DNA from: Paraglaciecola algarum
GTDB taxonomy: Bacteria > Pseudomonadota > Gammaproteobacteria > Enterobacterales > Alteromonadaceae
Assembly: GCF_021532655.1 (NCBI RefSeq)
Contig: NZ_JAKGAS010000002.1
Span: forward strand, 372,001 to 436,000
DNA: 64,000 nucleotides
Reading direction: 5' to 3'
Positions 45,745 to 55,390 of the stretch are shown here, one piece after another. Position 1 is the stretch's first letter. Each line of letters opens with the position of its first letter. The position numbers were made by a program, and so were the translations under genes. The notes beneath the pieces are model-generated. The model worked only from the letters and a program-made list of their open reading frames with translations. It made no database searches and was not told the DNA's origin.

Positions 45745-47102
45745 GCTAAATTCCATAATTGTAACGTGAGGTAACTGCGCCAAGGTTCGGCTTTTTGGGG
45801 CGAGATTTTATATTGTGCGAGTTGTTTTTTAATAATTAAATCACTGTCTAACCATATATCAGGGGACGATTGTCCTCTAAGCTTTACATAAGAAACTGTC
45901 CAAGGGCCTATTCCCTTAATCAAAATTAAGTCGTCAATTGAATGATTTAGGGGATTTTTCTCGTTATTTTGCATATAACTGGCAAAATCAATTAAGGTTT
46001 GTTTTCGACTATTTGGGATCTTTAAAAATTCCAAATTACTGTTTGCTACCGCACTTGCAGATGGGAAATATGCTAACGTTTGGTGTTTTTCTGCTAAATT
46101 TTCAGACAATTTTGTGAGTAAGGATATGGCACTTTTTACCGATATTTGTTGGCCTAAAATTGCTCTACAACCTGCTTCAAAGCAATTCCATACCCCCGGA
46201 AGTCGTAACCCTCTAACCAAGTGTTCTTTGGCTAAACCAGTGGCTAATAATTGGTTGTGAATAGCCACTGGATCTGCCTTAAGATCAAACAATCTTTCAA
46301 TGTTCATGATAACTGACCTTAAATGAGACAAGTTATTCAATTTTATTTCCAAATCAAAATAGGTGTGTTTCGGGTTGAAAGTCATTTTGAACCAACCGGG
46401 CTCTTGTTCGATAACGAATGTTCTTGAATAAGAATTATCCGTTATTGTTTCTATGCCCTTAATTGCCCGTAAGAACAAAAAATCTTTTATATGCTCCCAA
46501 TGATACGGTGGACGATAATTGAGTTTAAGATTGATGTTTTGATTTGGCATGCTCACGGATTTTACTTTTCGAATATTGCTAGGGGTCAGTCCAGTAATTT
46601 TTTTAAATTGACTCTGTAGTCGGCGTGAACTTGAAAATCCACTAGCCATTGCGACTTGCTCAACAGATATCTGGCTTTCATGCAGTAAACGTTTGGCGAA
46701 TAATACTTTATTAAATAACTGAAATTGTTTAGGGCTCATACCTAATTTGTGTTGGAATAATTGCCTTAAATAACGTGGTGACACACCTAATTTAGTGGTT
46801 ATTTCATTAATGCTTAATTCGGGGTATTGTTTTAAAAGTTTAATTGCTCGGTTGAGAGTTGTATCTACACCTTGCCAAGCAAATGAGTCAGGTGCACTAT
46901 CTGGGCGACATCGTAAACATGGTCTGTAACCGGATAATATAGCGCTTTCTGCCAGTTCGTAATATTCTACGTTTTTCTCTAGGGGTAGGTTGGCAGGACA
47001 AATTGGCCGACAAAAAATATGGGTAGTTTTGACTGCAACAAAGAACTTACCATCAAATCTGGGGTCTCTTGATAGCCTTGCTTGTTGATATGTCGCACTC
47101 AT
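45741..47102 (-). CDS. Ada-type activator fused to AlkA 3-methyladenine glycosylase
   Basis: The 453-residue fusion has an Ada N-terminal zinc domain (residues about 1-75) with four Cys in FCRPICP and CLRCRPD; one of them takes methyl from phosphotriesters. An AraC helix-turn-helix region follows (about 85-180, ASGFSSSRRLQSQFKKITGL). The last part is an AlkA domain (about 200-453) with helix-hairpin-helix LIKGIGPWTVSYVKLRG and the catalytic Asp in WLDSDL. It would sense DNA methylation, activate the operon and excise alkylated purines. The separate O6-methyltransferase is the next gene. This two-part layout is common in gammaproteobacteria and actinobacteria. Confidence 0.93.
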   Translation of the reverse strand: MSATYQQARLSRDPRFDGKFFVAVKTTHIFCRPICPANLPLEKNVEYYELAESAILSGYRPCLRCRPDSAPDSFAWQGVDTTLNRAIKLLKQYPELSINEITTKLGVSPRYLRQLFQHKLGMSPKQFQLFNKVLFAKRLLHESQISVEQVAMASGFSSSRRLQSQFKKITGLTPSNIRKVKSVSMPNQNINLKLNYRPPYHWEHIKDFLFLRAIKGIETITDNSYSRTFVIEQEPGWFKMTFNPKHTYFDLEIKLNNLSHLRSVIMNIERLFDLKADPVAIHNQLLATGLAKEHLVRGLRLPGVWNCFEAGCRAILGQQISVKSAISLLTKLSENLAEKHQTLAYFPSASAVANSNLEFLKIPNSRKQTLIDFASYMQNNEKNPLNHSIDDLILIKGIGPWTVSYVKLRGQSSPDIWLDSDLIIKKQLAQYKISPQKAEPWRSYLTLQLWNLA

Positions 47103-47372
47103 TGGTGATCCCGAATTGCAGATAATGACGTCATTCTATCCAGATTTATTGCGTTAAGTGCGACAAAAACGGTAGTTTATTTTGTGGTATCTTTTAGTAA
47201 CGTCTAACTGCTTAAAAATGCCAGTTGATTCGAACTAGCAAGAACGTTGATAATAGGCGTAATAGGTTACGGCAATGCTGTAGATGTTTTTATTTGAGGT
47301 GTGTGATTATTTTTCAGGCTTTTATTGATATTTTTTCTCGCTGTTACTGTTATTCAGACACTTGGATTGTAC

Positions 47373-48512
47373 ATGTGTAGGTTTATTTTGATTTGCATAA
47401 TCAGTATGGCAAGCCATTTTGTTGTTGCAGCTGAGCCTTGGTTTAAAGAATTTTCTCACGATATTCAAGTTAAAGCAGAGCGTAAAAATATTCCAGGTTA
47501 TACCTTTGCTTTGATAGAAAAAGGTAAACCAGCCACCGTCGTTGTTTACGGTAAAGAAAGTAAGTCTGGCGCTCCTATTGCTTTGGATACTGTATTTCGA
47601 TTAGCATCAGTTTCTAAGACGTTTACCTCTATGTTAATGGCAAAATTTGTCGAGCATAACCAACTTGATTGGCAAGCTCCTGTATCTAGTTTTGTACCGC
47701 AATTTGAGCTGGCTAAAAAGCCAATTCAACCACTCTCTTTACAACACATTATTGGACAATCGAGTGGTTATACACCTAATGCTTACGACAACTTAATTGA
47801 AGCCAATTACCCAGTGGAACGCGTGCTTACTATGCTTGCTAACCTAAAGCCACTGTGCAAGCCTGGCGAGTGTTATACTTATCAAAACACTCTATTTGCT
47901 GTGGTTGAAGAATACTTTTCTCAGCATAATTCTTCTTATAAACAAGCTTTACAAAATGCACTTATTCAACCTTTGAATATGCCTTATGCGAGTGTCGGTA
48001 AACAAGCGTTGCAGAGTTCAAAAAAATGGGCCAAGCCTCATGTGGCTATTTCAAAAAACGGCTGGCGTAAAACCCGAGTAAGAGATGACTATTATCGTTA
48101 TTCTCCAGCGGCGGGTGTGAACGCAAGTATGCGCGATATGATCATTTGGATGAGAGCTTTGATGGGAGAAACGCCACAAGTGGTTTCGGCAGATTTGGTA
48201 AAACAAGTGACTAGGCCACTTACAAAAAGTAAAAAAGAATTATATCGTAGTAATTGGCGCAAACATTTAACTGATGCTCATTACGGGCTAGGTTGGCGAA
48301 TTTATCAGTTTGAGGGGGAAACTTTAAATTATCATGGAGGATGGGTTAAGGGTTACAGAGCAGATGTCGCATTTGCTCCAGACTTTGGCGCGGCTTACGT
48401 GATGTTAATGAATGCTGAATCTAACCTGATTAATGAGCTTACTCCAGATTTTTGGCAACGTTATTTTAAACAAGCAAAGCAGTCTAAACTCACAGCCACA
48501 TTGACAAGATAG
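47373..48512 (+). CDS. Serine beta-lactamase-fold hydrolase (class C/esterase type)
   Basis: The protein has the beta-lactamase/penicillin-binding fold. The nucleophile motif S-V-S-K is in FRLASVSKTFTSML, the Tyr motif in YTYQNTLF (YxN) and the HGG triad in LNYHGGWVKG. A signal peptide (MCRFILICIISMASHFVVAA) directs it to the periplasm. I choose the ATG at 47373, giving 380 residues; the frame extends to a TTG at 47325, which would put an extra hydrophobic stretch before the signal. It could be an AmpC-like beta-lactamase, a peptidase or an esterase, and genome context does not decide. No AmpR-type regulator is adjacent. Confidence 0.86.
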   Translation: MCRFILICIISMASHFVVAAEPWFKEFSHDIQVKAERKNIPGYTFALIEKGKPATVVVYGKESKSGAPIALDTVFRLASVSKTFTSMLMAKFVEHNQLDWQAPVSSFVPQFELAKKPIQPLSLQHIIGQSSGYTPNAYDNLIEANYPVERVLTMLANLKPLCKPGECYTYQNTLFAVVEEYFSQHNSSYKQALQNALIQPLNMPYASVGKQALQSSKKWAKPHVAISKNGWRKTRVRDDYYRYSPAAGVNASMRDMIIWMRALMGETPQVVSADLVKQVTRPLTKSKKELYRSNWRKHLTDAHYGLGWRIYQFEGETLNYHGGWVKGYRADVAFAPDFGAAYVMLMNAESNLINELTPDFWQRYFKQAKQSKLTATLTR

Positions 48513-48670
48513 TAAAACCACTAAAAGAATAAGTATTCCTAATTGTTTTGTTTACTTTTCAAGTTTTAATAAAATTCACATTTTTAAATTTAATATCATA
48601 TGAATTTAAAAGTGCTGTTATACAAGAACACCTAGTTTTTATATTGATTCAGAAAGTTAAGCCATGTTTT

Positions 48671-49708
48671 CTAAACTTTATTCGCTAACTCTACGATATT
48701 GAATTTGGTATTTTCCGCACCTTTAAAGAATACGTTACATTTTCCCCAGTTGGCAGGAATGCTCCAAATTGAGTCTTCAGCGGCTGTATAGCGAGAACGT
48801 TTGTTGTCGCAACGTATTTCTAATTCTTTTAACGGGCCTTGTACATTGCTCAATTGAAAACGGTTTCTAGTCAGCTGATGATTAACGTGGCCTCGTTCGT
48901 TAATTGAAGCCTTGCGTATTAATATTTCGTCACTAGATATCAAGGCCTTTATATTGTTAGCGTATTTCGTATATTGGGCAATTAGCTCTTCACTGCCTTT
49001 TACTTTTTGCATTTGTTGATAGGTCTTTAATGCATAGGCATAAAGCTGATGTTGAATTTGGAGGGAAAACTTTCTTTGTAAAATATATAAGTAATTGTCG
49101 TTTCCAAGAGTTTTCTCTCCACCATTACTTGCGCGACTAACACTATTTAACTCTCGTTCTTTATCATTAGTGGCCTTAGCGTAAATAGCATCGGCTAACC
49201 AATACCAATCATTTTCATACATGTTCCACAGATTTTTATCTAAAAGCTCATTGAGTAATTGCTCTGCTAAAAGATAATTTTTTTCTGCAATTGCATCATT
49301 GATCTTTTTGTATTTTCGGTAAAACTTTCCAGTTACTCCAACTTTTCCCTGTAATCTAAAATCTAGTTGGACAGTTGATTTGCATTGCTCTATGGCTTTT
49401 CCATCTTGTATTGCAGGATCATATTTCCATTGTTTAATAGCGCTTATCGCTGCTTTTTCAAAGCCTTTTATACCAGAGGAGTCTTCAATAATAGGTTCTA
49501 CTACATTACCTTGTTTATCAATCACAAAACTCATTTTCACCCAACCTTCTTGACCTTGTTTGGCAGCTCTTAGCGGAAACTTTGGGGGCACTCGTTCAAT
49601 AGGTTTCGCACTAATGGTTGTTTCGATTAGACGAGCTATTTCAGCTTGTTCTGCGAAGGCCGGAAAAGAGCATGAAAGTAGTACGAGAATGGGTAGTCTA
49701 ATTAGCAT
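48671..49708 (-). CDS. Periplasmic TonB C-terminal domain protein with TPR-like tail
   Basis: The 345-residue protein has a signal peptide (about residues 1-19) instead of the TonB membrane anchor. A TonB C-terminal domain follows (about 35-118; PPKFPLRAAKQGQEGWVKMS, VIDKQGNVVEP, KQWKYDPA). After it comes a helical region of paired-helix, TPR-like character (about 130-250) and a small C-terminal beta domain with two Cys. Lacking a cytoplasmic anchor and Pro-rich linker, it cannot energise receptors like TonB. It may be a periplasmic scaffold or receptor-binding factor. It is close to speA but faces the same way with a 93-bp gap and its own upstream region. Confidence 0.75.
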   Translation of the reverse strand: MLIRLPILVLLSCSFPAFAEQAEIARLIETTISAKPIERVPPKFPLRAAKQGQEGWVKMSFVIDKQGNVVEPIIEDSSGIKGFEKAAISAIKQWKYDPAIQDGKAIEQCKSTVQLDFRLQGKVGVTGKFYRKYKKINDAIAEKNYLLAEQLLNELLDKNLWNMYENDWYWLADAIYAKATNDKERELNSVSRASNGGEKTLGNDNYLYILQRKFSLQIQHQLYAYALKTYQQMQKVKGSEELIAQYTKYANNIKALISSDEILIRKASINERGHVNHQLTRNRFQLSNVQGPLKELEIRCDNKRSRYTAAEDSIWSIPANWGKCNVFFKGAENTKFNIVELANKV

Positions 49709-49801
49709 ATATCATCCATGAAAATATAGAGAGTGTGGTGACTTCTGGGTATATTAATGGGCAACAGGGTGAAAGTCACCCTGTATATTTACTAAGTAAG
49801 G

Positions 49802-51721
49802 CTAAACCTTTAAGTAGGTGTAACCTTTTAAGCAGTTTTCGTAAAAATCTGTCCATTTCACGCCTTCTCTTGGTTTCATCTTGCCACTTGCTACGTGTTT
49901 GTCTATGGATTTTTTAAGAGTTTGCGCCATCGAACTCGGATGATATTGCATAATCGATAACACATCATCTACCGATGAACCTTTAACCACTTCTTCAATA
50001 TAAAAGTCTTCTGGGTCGTCATCATGACTGAAAATATGCACCTCATTTAGGCGTCCAAATAAGTTGTGCATATCACCCATTACGTCTTGGTATGCACCGG
50101 TTAAAAACAGACCTAAGAAATAGTCTTCTTTTGGTTTTAAACTGTGCATAGGCAATACGTCAGATATGCCATGATCACTGATAAACTTATCTAACTTTCC
50201 ATCACTGTCACATGTAATATCCACTAGCGAGCAATTAACTGTGGGGCGTTCGTCCATTCTAGTTAATGGCACCACTGGTAATATTTGATCTATGGCCCAA
50301 GTATCTGCGGCAGATTGAAACACTGAAAAATTACATAAGTATTGTGAAGATAGATTAAATTCTAACTCTTGCATCTCTTCGGGCACAAAGTCAGCCGATT
50401 GGATTTTAAGTTGAACACTTTCCATAATTTGCCAATATAAGGTTTCGATTTTGGCCAATTCTTCTAAACTAATCACCCTTAGTTTAAAGGCATCTAGTGC
50501 TTGTTCTTTAAACTGAGATGCATCGTTAAATATTTCCTGCAGATTGTCGTGAGTATCTATGATATCGACAAGCTCACGAATGTTACTCACGAGTACATGT
50601 TCGCCTGCCACCACGTCAGTGTTGATGCCAGTACTATGGGCTTTGATTTCGCCTACCACTTGGGTGATAACACAACTATGGTGAGCTGTGATAGCCCTGC
50701 CACTTTCACTTACCAAAGTTGGGTGGGGAACTTGTTCTAAATCGCAAACTTGTTTCATGCCAAACACTATGTCAGCTACATATTCGCTCATATTGTAATT
50801 ACGTGATGAGTCGTTAGTAGATTTACTACCATCGTAATCAATGCCTAAACCACCACCAACGTCAACATAATCTAGTTTGAAGCCCATTTTATGCAGCTCA
50901 GAATAGATCATAGCGCCTTCATTAATAGACTCTTTGACTGAGCGTATGTCGGTTAACTGACTGCCAATATGGAAGTGTAGAAGTTTCAGGCTGTCTTTCA
51001 TGCCTCGCTCTTCTAGATATCGAGCTGCATTGATTATTTCACTGATAGTTAAACCGAATTTAGCTCTCTCTCCACCAGAACTGGCCCATTTACCTCGGCC
51101 TTTTACTGTCATTTTGCTGCGCACGCCAACCAGAGGTTTGATGCCTAGCTCTTCAGCTATTTTAACTAATAAGATCAGCTCTGAAAATTTCTCTATTACC
51201 ACTATGGTTTTGCGGCCAAGACTTAAACTCAATAGGGCTAAGCGCATAAATTCTTGGTCTTTGTAGCCGTTCAAGATGGTAAGAGATTCGGTATTTGTAT
51301 TTAACGCCATCACGGTTAGTAGTTCAGCTTTAGAGCCTGCCTCTAGACCGTAATTAAAAGGCGCGCCAGCATCGACTACTTCTTCAACCACTTCGCGCAT
51401 TTGATTCACTTTTACCGGGTATACTCCCATGTATGAACCTTGGTATTCGGCTTCTTTTATGGTGTCTTGGAAAGTTTGATTTAATCTTTCAACTTGGGAA
51501 CGTAAAATATCGTGGAAACGCACAACCACTGGAAATTGTATGCCTTCTTGTTTGATTTCTTCAACCACAGATTTGAAGTCAATACGCATATCGGTATTGT
51601 TTGGATCCGGCGTGACGAATAAGTTGCCATTTGAACCAATTTCAAAATATCCCTCTCCCCAACGTTTTACTCGATATAGGTTTTCAGAATCATTTATGGT
51701 CCACTTCATTTTTGTACCCAT
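49802..51721 (-). CDS. speA: Biosynthetic arginine decarboxylase
   Basis: SpeA makes agmatine from arginine, the first step of one putrescine pathway. The PLP lysine is in YPVKVNQMREVVEEV, and the alanine-racemase-like barrel continues through LLHFHIGSQLTDIRSVKESI and YVDVGGGLGIDYDGS. The C-terminal region has VSESGRAITAHHS and LPVVPLTRMDERPTVN with the second-site residues. I start at the ATG at 51721 (MGTKMKWTI), giving 639 residues, slightly shorter than the E. coli enzyme; the open frame reaches a GTG 4 codons earlier. No speB-type agmatinase is adjacent. Confidence 0.93.
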   Translation of the reverse strand: MGTKMKWTINDSENLYRVKRWGEGYFEIGSNGNLFVTPDPNNTDMRIDFKSVVEEIKQEGIQFPVVVRFHDILRSQVERLNQTFQDTIKEAEYQGSYMGVYPVKVNQMREVVEEVVDAGAPFNYGLEAGSKAELLTVMALNTNTESLTILNGYKDQEFMRLALLSLSLGRKTIVVIEKFSELILLVKIAEELGIKPLVGVRSKMTVKGRGKWASSGGERAKFGLTISEIINAARYLEERGMKDSLKLLHFHIGSQLTDIRSVKESINEGAMIYSELHKMGFKLDYVDVGGGLGIDYDGSKSTNDSSRNYNMSEYVADIVFGMKQVCDLEQVPHPTLVSESGRAITAHHSCVITQVVGEIKAHSTGINTDVVAGEHVLVSNIRELVDIIDTHDNLQEIFNDASQFKEQALDAFKLRVISLEELAKIETLYWQIMESVQLKIQSADFVPEEMQELEFNLSSQYLCNFSVFQSAADTWAIDQILPVVPLTRMDERPTVNCSLVDITCDSDGKLDKFISDHGISDVLPMHSLKPKEDYFLGLFLTGAYQDVMGDMHNLFGRLNEVHIFSHDDDPEDFYIEEVVKGSSVDDVLSIMQYHPSSMAQTLKKSIDKHVASGKMKPREGVKWTDFYENCLKGYTYLKV

Positions 51722-51829
51722 GTTTACTTTCACTGTTGGTTAAAGGCTAAAAAACGGCCGGATTATAGAGAACAATAATTCCACTGGCTATAACAATCAT
51801 TTTGCTAGTTATAATATTAGTTTTTATGG

Positions 51830-53170
51830 TTATAACAATAATAACGAAGCAGAGCCTAAAAACACAAAGAAACCAACTACGTCAGTGACTGTGGTTAAAA
51901 TTACTGAGCCAGCTAATGCGGGGTCAATACCCATTTTGTCAAGAATGACAGGAATAGCAATACCAGCAAAAGCGGCGATAACCATATTAACAACTATGGC
52001 AAAACCTATAATCACTGAAAGCCAATTGTTGTCAAACCAGACAGAGGTGATAAAAGACACCACGCAAGCCCAGAGTAAGCCATTAAAAAATGCCACTAAC
52101 ACTTCTTTATTACCCAAGGCTTTAAGGTTTGATTTAGCTAGTTGGCCTGTGGCCAAACCCCGTATGGTTAAGGTTAAAGTTTGACTGCCGGTAATTCCGC
52201 CCATGCTGGCCACGATTGGCATAAGTACCGCTAAGGCGACTACCTGAACTAATACTTGATCAAAAATGCCTATGACTAAGGAAGCTGCAAATGCAGTGAT
52301 TAAATTTATGCCTAACCACACAGCACGACGTCTAGAGCTGGTAAATACCGGGGCAAAAAGATCTTCGTCACTGACACGGCCCATATGTGATAGCTGAGAT
52401 TCGTAGTATTCCTGGTATACTTCAATCGCATCTTTTATTGAAAAGCGTCCAACTAACCTGCCTTGTTTGTTGATAACCGGTAACATTGAGCGGCCACTGC
52501 CTTTTACTGCTTCTGATGCTTCGAATAGGTCTTGATCAGCAGCTAAAACACGATCTGAAAATTCTGCAATGTGGATGACATCTGTGTGTTCTTCACAGCC
52601 AAATAATTGATTGATATCAATTTGCCCAAGGTAATGTCCAGCTTCATCAACTACTAATATGCTGTCGGTATAAGCTGGAAGAACATTCGTTTTTAGTTCA
52701 TTTAACAAATCTAAGGTATTCACTCCTTTGCTAACCGTAAACACTTCGTGATTAACGTAGCGACCTAATTGTTCGTCGTTATAATTCAAGGCTTCTTCGA
52801 TTATTCCAGTTTCTTCTGGATTTAACTTCTGTATAAGACCTTTTGCGACTTTGTTAGGTAATACATCTAAAATTTCAACTAAGTGGGCTGTGCTGCTGGT
52901 TAGTGCCACATCTTCAATATTTTGGGCACTGAGTAAAGACATGAGTTGCTCGCGCGAGTCATCGCGCATGGCAGCTAATATCGGAGATTTCTTATCCTCG
53001 CTTAGGGTTTGCCATAACTCAAAGCGGTGCTCCTTGGGTAAACCTTCAAAAATAAAGGCCCAATCTTCAGGTGTGAAGTCTCTGGCAATGATAGGCACTG
53101 CCACTTGATCTTCTTGTAATCTGTCTAAAATCCATAAAAAGGCACTCTCACGTTGTTCTTGATTTACCAT
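51830..53170 (-). CDS. mgtE: MgtE-type magnesium transporter
   Basis: The protein imports magnesium through a gated channel. It has the N-terminal MgtE helical domain (about residues 20-130), a CBS pair (about 130-255; TDSILVVDEAGHYLGQIDI, RSMLPVINKQGRLVGRFSI) and five transmembrane helices (about 275-446) with PIVASMGGITGSQTLTL and AGIAIPVILDKMGIDPA lining the pore. The start at 53170 follows a strong GGGAGG site six bases upstream; the frame open to 53191 adds 7 codons that include that site. It gives 446 residues. The gene stands alone, divergent from the GNAT-nitrilase gene. Confidence 0.93.
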   Translation of the reverse strand: MVNQEQRESAFLWILDRLQEDQVAVPIIARDFTPEDWAFIFEGLPKEHRFELWQTLSEDKKSPILAAMRDDSREQLMSLLSAQNIEDVALTSSTAHLVEILDVLPNKVAKGLIQKLNPEETGIIEEALNYNDEQLGRYVNHEVFTVSKGVNTLDLLNELKTNVLPAYTDSILVVDEAGHYLGQIDINQLFGCEEHTDVIHIAEFSDRVLAADQDLFEASEAVKGSGRSMLPVINKQGRLVGRFSIKDAIEVYQEYYESQLSHMGRVSDEDLFAPVFTSSRRRAVWLGINLITAFAASLVIGIFDQVLVQVVALAVLMPIVASMGGITGSQTLTLTIRGLATGQLAKSNLKALGNKEVLVAFFNGLLWACVVSFITSVWFDNNWLSVIIGFAIVVNMVIAAFAGIAIPVILDKMGIDPALAGSVILTTVTDVVGFFVFLGSASLLLL

Positions 53171-53347
53171 TCGTCCTCCCTTTTTATTCATTTAGTAAAA
53201 ATAATTTAGCTAGATTGAAAATACAGATCGTCAAACTTCTATAAGTCATTGTATGCTGCAAACAATTACCGTAATTGTAATTTATTTACGTGTTCGTTGT
53301 ATTGTATTTGTAAGTGAAAACTTCCTTTTTTGAGTAGAGTGATTGTA

Positions 53348-54913
53348 ATGCAAGATAGAGAAACCCATCCAGTTACCACAATTGATGACCCAGAACATAT
53401 TTTTGAGCTTAGATATTTAACCCTACAAGATTACCCTGATGTGAAAGAGTTAATGGATCTTGTGTACGCTCAGGTAGGTGGTGCTTGGCCATTAAAAAAT
53501 TATCAGGCCCAGTTGAGTACTTTTCCTGAAGGGCAATTATGTATTGAAGATAAGGGTAAAGTGATTGGTGCAGCCTTTTCTGTCATAGTGGACTATGACA
53601 AGTTTGGTGATAAACATACCTATGACGAAATTACCGGAGACGCATATTTAACCACTCATGATCCAAATGGTGATGTGTTATACGGTGTAGATGTGTTTGT
53701 GTCACCAGACTACAGAGGACTAAGAGTTGGGCGTAGGTTGTACGAAGCGCGTAAAGAGTTATGCAAAAACTTAAACTTAAAGTCAATTATGGCTGGTGGA
53801 CGCATTCCCAACTATTCAAGACATGCCAGTGATATGACGCCTTATGAATATATTGAAGCGGTTAAATCAAAAGATTTGTTTGATCCTATTTTAACGTTTC
53901 AAATTTCTAATGGTTTTGAAGTTAAACAAATTATGCAAGCTTATCTACCTGAAGATGAAGCTTCTATGGGTTATGCAACTCTATTGCAATGGCATAATAT
54001 GTACTACAACGCAGACTCGCCTAAATTATTTGGTGGTCATAGAAATACCGCTAGAATTGGCTGTGTGCAATGGCAAATGCGTTACTTTAATGACGTGCAA
54101 GAACTGCTGCAACAGGCTGAATATTTTATCGATGCCCTGTCTGACTATCAATGTGATGTGGCTTTGTTCCCAGAGTTTTTTAACGCGCCACTTATGGGAG
54201 TTAAACCTGCGGAAACTTCTATTGACGCTATCTGGAACTTAGCAACTTACAGCGAACAAATTTTAACTGAAATGTCTCGTTTGGCTGTGTCATACAATAT
54301 CAACGTTATTGTTGGCTCTATGCCGGTTATTGAAGATGATGAGTTATATAACATTAGTTATTTGTGTCATCGTGATGGGCAAATTGATAGTCAATACAAA
54401 TTGCATCCTACACCCCATGAGAAAAAAGATTGGATCATGCAAGGTGGAAACAAATTACAAGCCTTTAATACTGATTTTGGGAAAATAGGTATTCTCATTT
54501 GTTACGATGTTGAATTCCCCGAGTTAGGTAGGATTTTAGCTGAACAAGAGATCCAGGTTTTGTTTGTACCATTTTGGACAGATACAAAAAATGGATACTT
54601 AAGAGTGAGACGATGTGCTCAGGCTAGAGCAATCGAAAATGAATGTTATGTGGCTATTGCAGGTAGTGTGGGTAATCTACCTAAAGTTGATAACGTTGAT
54701 ATTCAATATGGCCAAACAGCTGTATTCTCTCCATCAGACTTCTCCTTTCCCCACGATGCAATTGTGTCAGAAACAACACCTAATACAGAAATGACACTCA
54801 TTGTAGATTTGGATTTTGATAAATTAACTCAATTACAAAATGAGGGATCCGTTAGAAACTATTTAGATCGAAGACGGGATCTTTATCGTGTTGACTGGAT
54901 TGGTGAAAAATAA
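53348..54913 (+). CDS. GNAT acetyltransferase - carbon-nitrogen hydrolase fusion
   Basis: The fused protein has an N-terminal GNAT domain (about residues 20-205; acetyl-CoA loop in VSPDYRGLRVGRRLYEARKE). A C-terminal nitrilase-superfamily domain follows (about 230-515) with the catalytic triad Glu (ALFPEFF), Lys (TPHEKKDW) and Cys (ILICYDVEFPE). The two domains suggest coupled amide hydrolysis and acyl transfer on one amine-like metabolite. Such fusions are widespread in marine gammaproteobacteria, but the substrate is unknown to me. The frame opens at a TTG at 53330; the ATG at 53348 (MQDRETHPV) is preferred. It is not in an operon; polyamine or agmatine chemistry is a tempting link to nearby speA, but speculative. 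Confidence 0.87.
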   Translation: MQDRETHPVTTIDDPEHIFELRYLTLQDYPDVKELMDLVYAQVGGAWPLKNYQAQLSTFPEGQLCIEDKGKVIGAAFSVIVDYDKFGDKHTYDEITGDAYLTTHDPNGDVLYGVDVFVSPDYRGLRVGRRLYEARKELCKNLNLKSIMAGGRIPNYSRHASDMTPYEYIEAVKSKDLFDPILTFQISNGFEVKQIMQAYLPEDEASMGYATLLQWHNMYYNADSPKLFGGHRNTARIGCVQWQMRYFNDVQELLQQAEYFIDALSDYQCDVALFPEFFNAPLMGVKPAETSIDAIWNLATYSEQILTEMSRLAVSYNINVIVGSMPVIEDDELYNISYLCHRDGQIDSQYKLHPTPHEKKDWIMQGGNKLQAFNTDFGKIGILICYDVEFPELGRILAEQEIQVLFVPFWTDTKNGYLRVRRCAQARAIENECYVAIAGSVGNLPKVDNVDIQYGQTAVFSPSDFSFPHDAIVSETTPNTEMTLIVDLDFDKLTQLQNEGSVRNYLDRRRDLYRVDWIGEK

Positions 54914-54950
54914 GTATAAATTGAGTTGTTCGGTTAAATAATAATGTAAT

Positions 54951-54985
54951 CATTTGGTGACCTTTTTAGGTCGCCAAATGTATTT
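54951..54985. terminator. Hairpin after the GNAT-nitrilase gene
   Basis: CATTTGGTGACC and GGTCGCCAAATG pair over 12 bp with one G-T pair and a 6-nt T-rich loop, 37 bp after the stop codon. A modest T-rich tail (TATTTAATT) follows. Confidence 0.65.
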
Positions 54986-55174
54986 AATTATAACTGACAT
55001 TCAAAGTTGAAAGTATCAGTTTTAATTTTTATAGTAAGCATTTACATACTGTTAGCGCCATTATTAAAGCAGGTTTTGTTCTTTTTTGAATGGAGGTTTA
55101 AAATACTAGGTTAGAGCTGTTTGGATTGTCTAGCGTCCAAATCAAGCACAAAAATGTATAAAGTCATGATTGTT

Positions 55175-55390
55175 TTAACCTGCTTGGTATTCAAATACTT
55201 CTTCAATTGAGTGACCAAATATTGTAGATATTTTAAATGCAACCTCTAAAGTTGGTGAGTACTTGCTTTTTTCTATGGCAATAATTGTTTGTCTTGTCAC
55301 ACCAACTAGCTCAGCTAATTCTTGCTGAGTCATCTCGTCAGCAAAAAATCTAAGTTCTCTTATATTGTTTTTAATTATATTTTCTGTCAC
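55175..55390 (-). CDS. Small XRE-type helix-turn-helix regulator
   Basis: The 71-residue protein is a single HTH_3 domain: IRELRFFADEMTQQELAELV followed by the recognition helix VTRQTIIAIEKSKYSPTLEV and the ending FGHSIEEVFEY. It matches the short Cro/CI-like regulators usually encoded next to a small membrane protein of unknown function (DUF2178-like). No such partner is seen here, and the flanking 1.3 kb is gene-poor, so it may be a lone survivor of a lost pair. Confidence 0.85.
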   Translation of the reverse strand: MTENIIKNNIRELRFFADEMTQQELAELVGVTRQTIIAIEKSKYSPTLEVAFKISTIFGHSIEEVFEYQAG

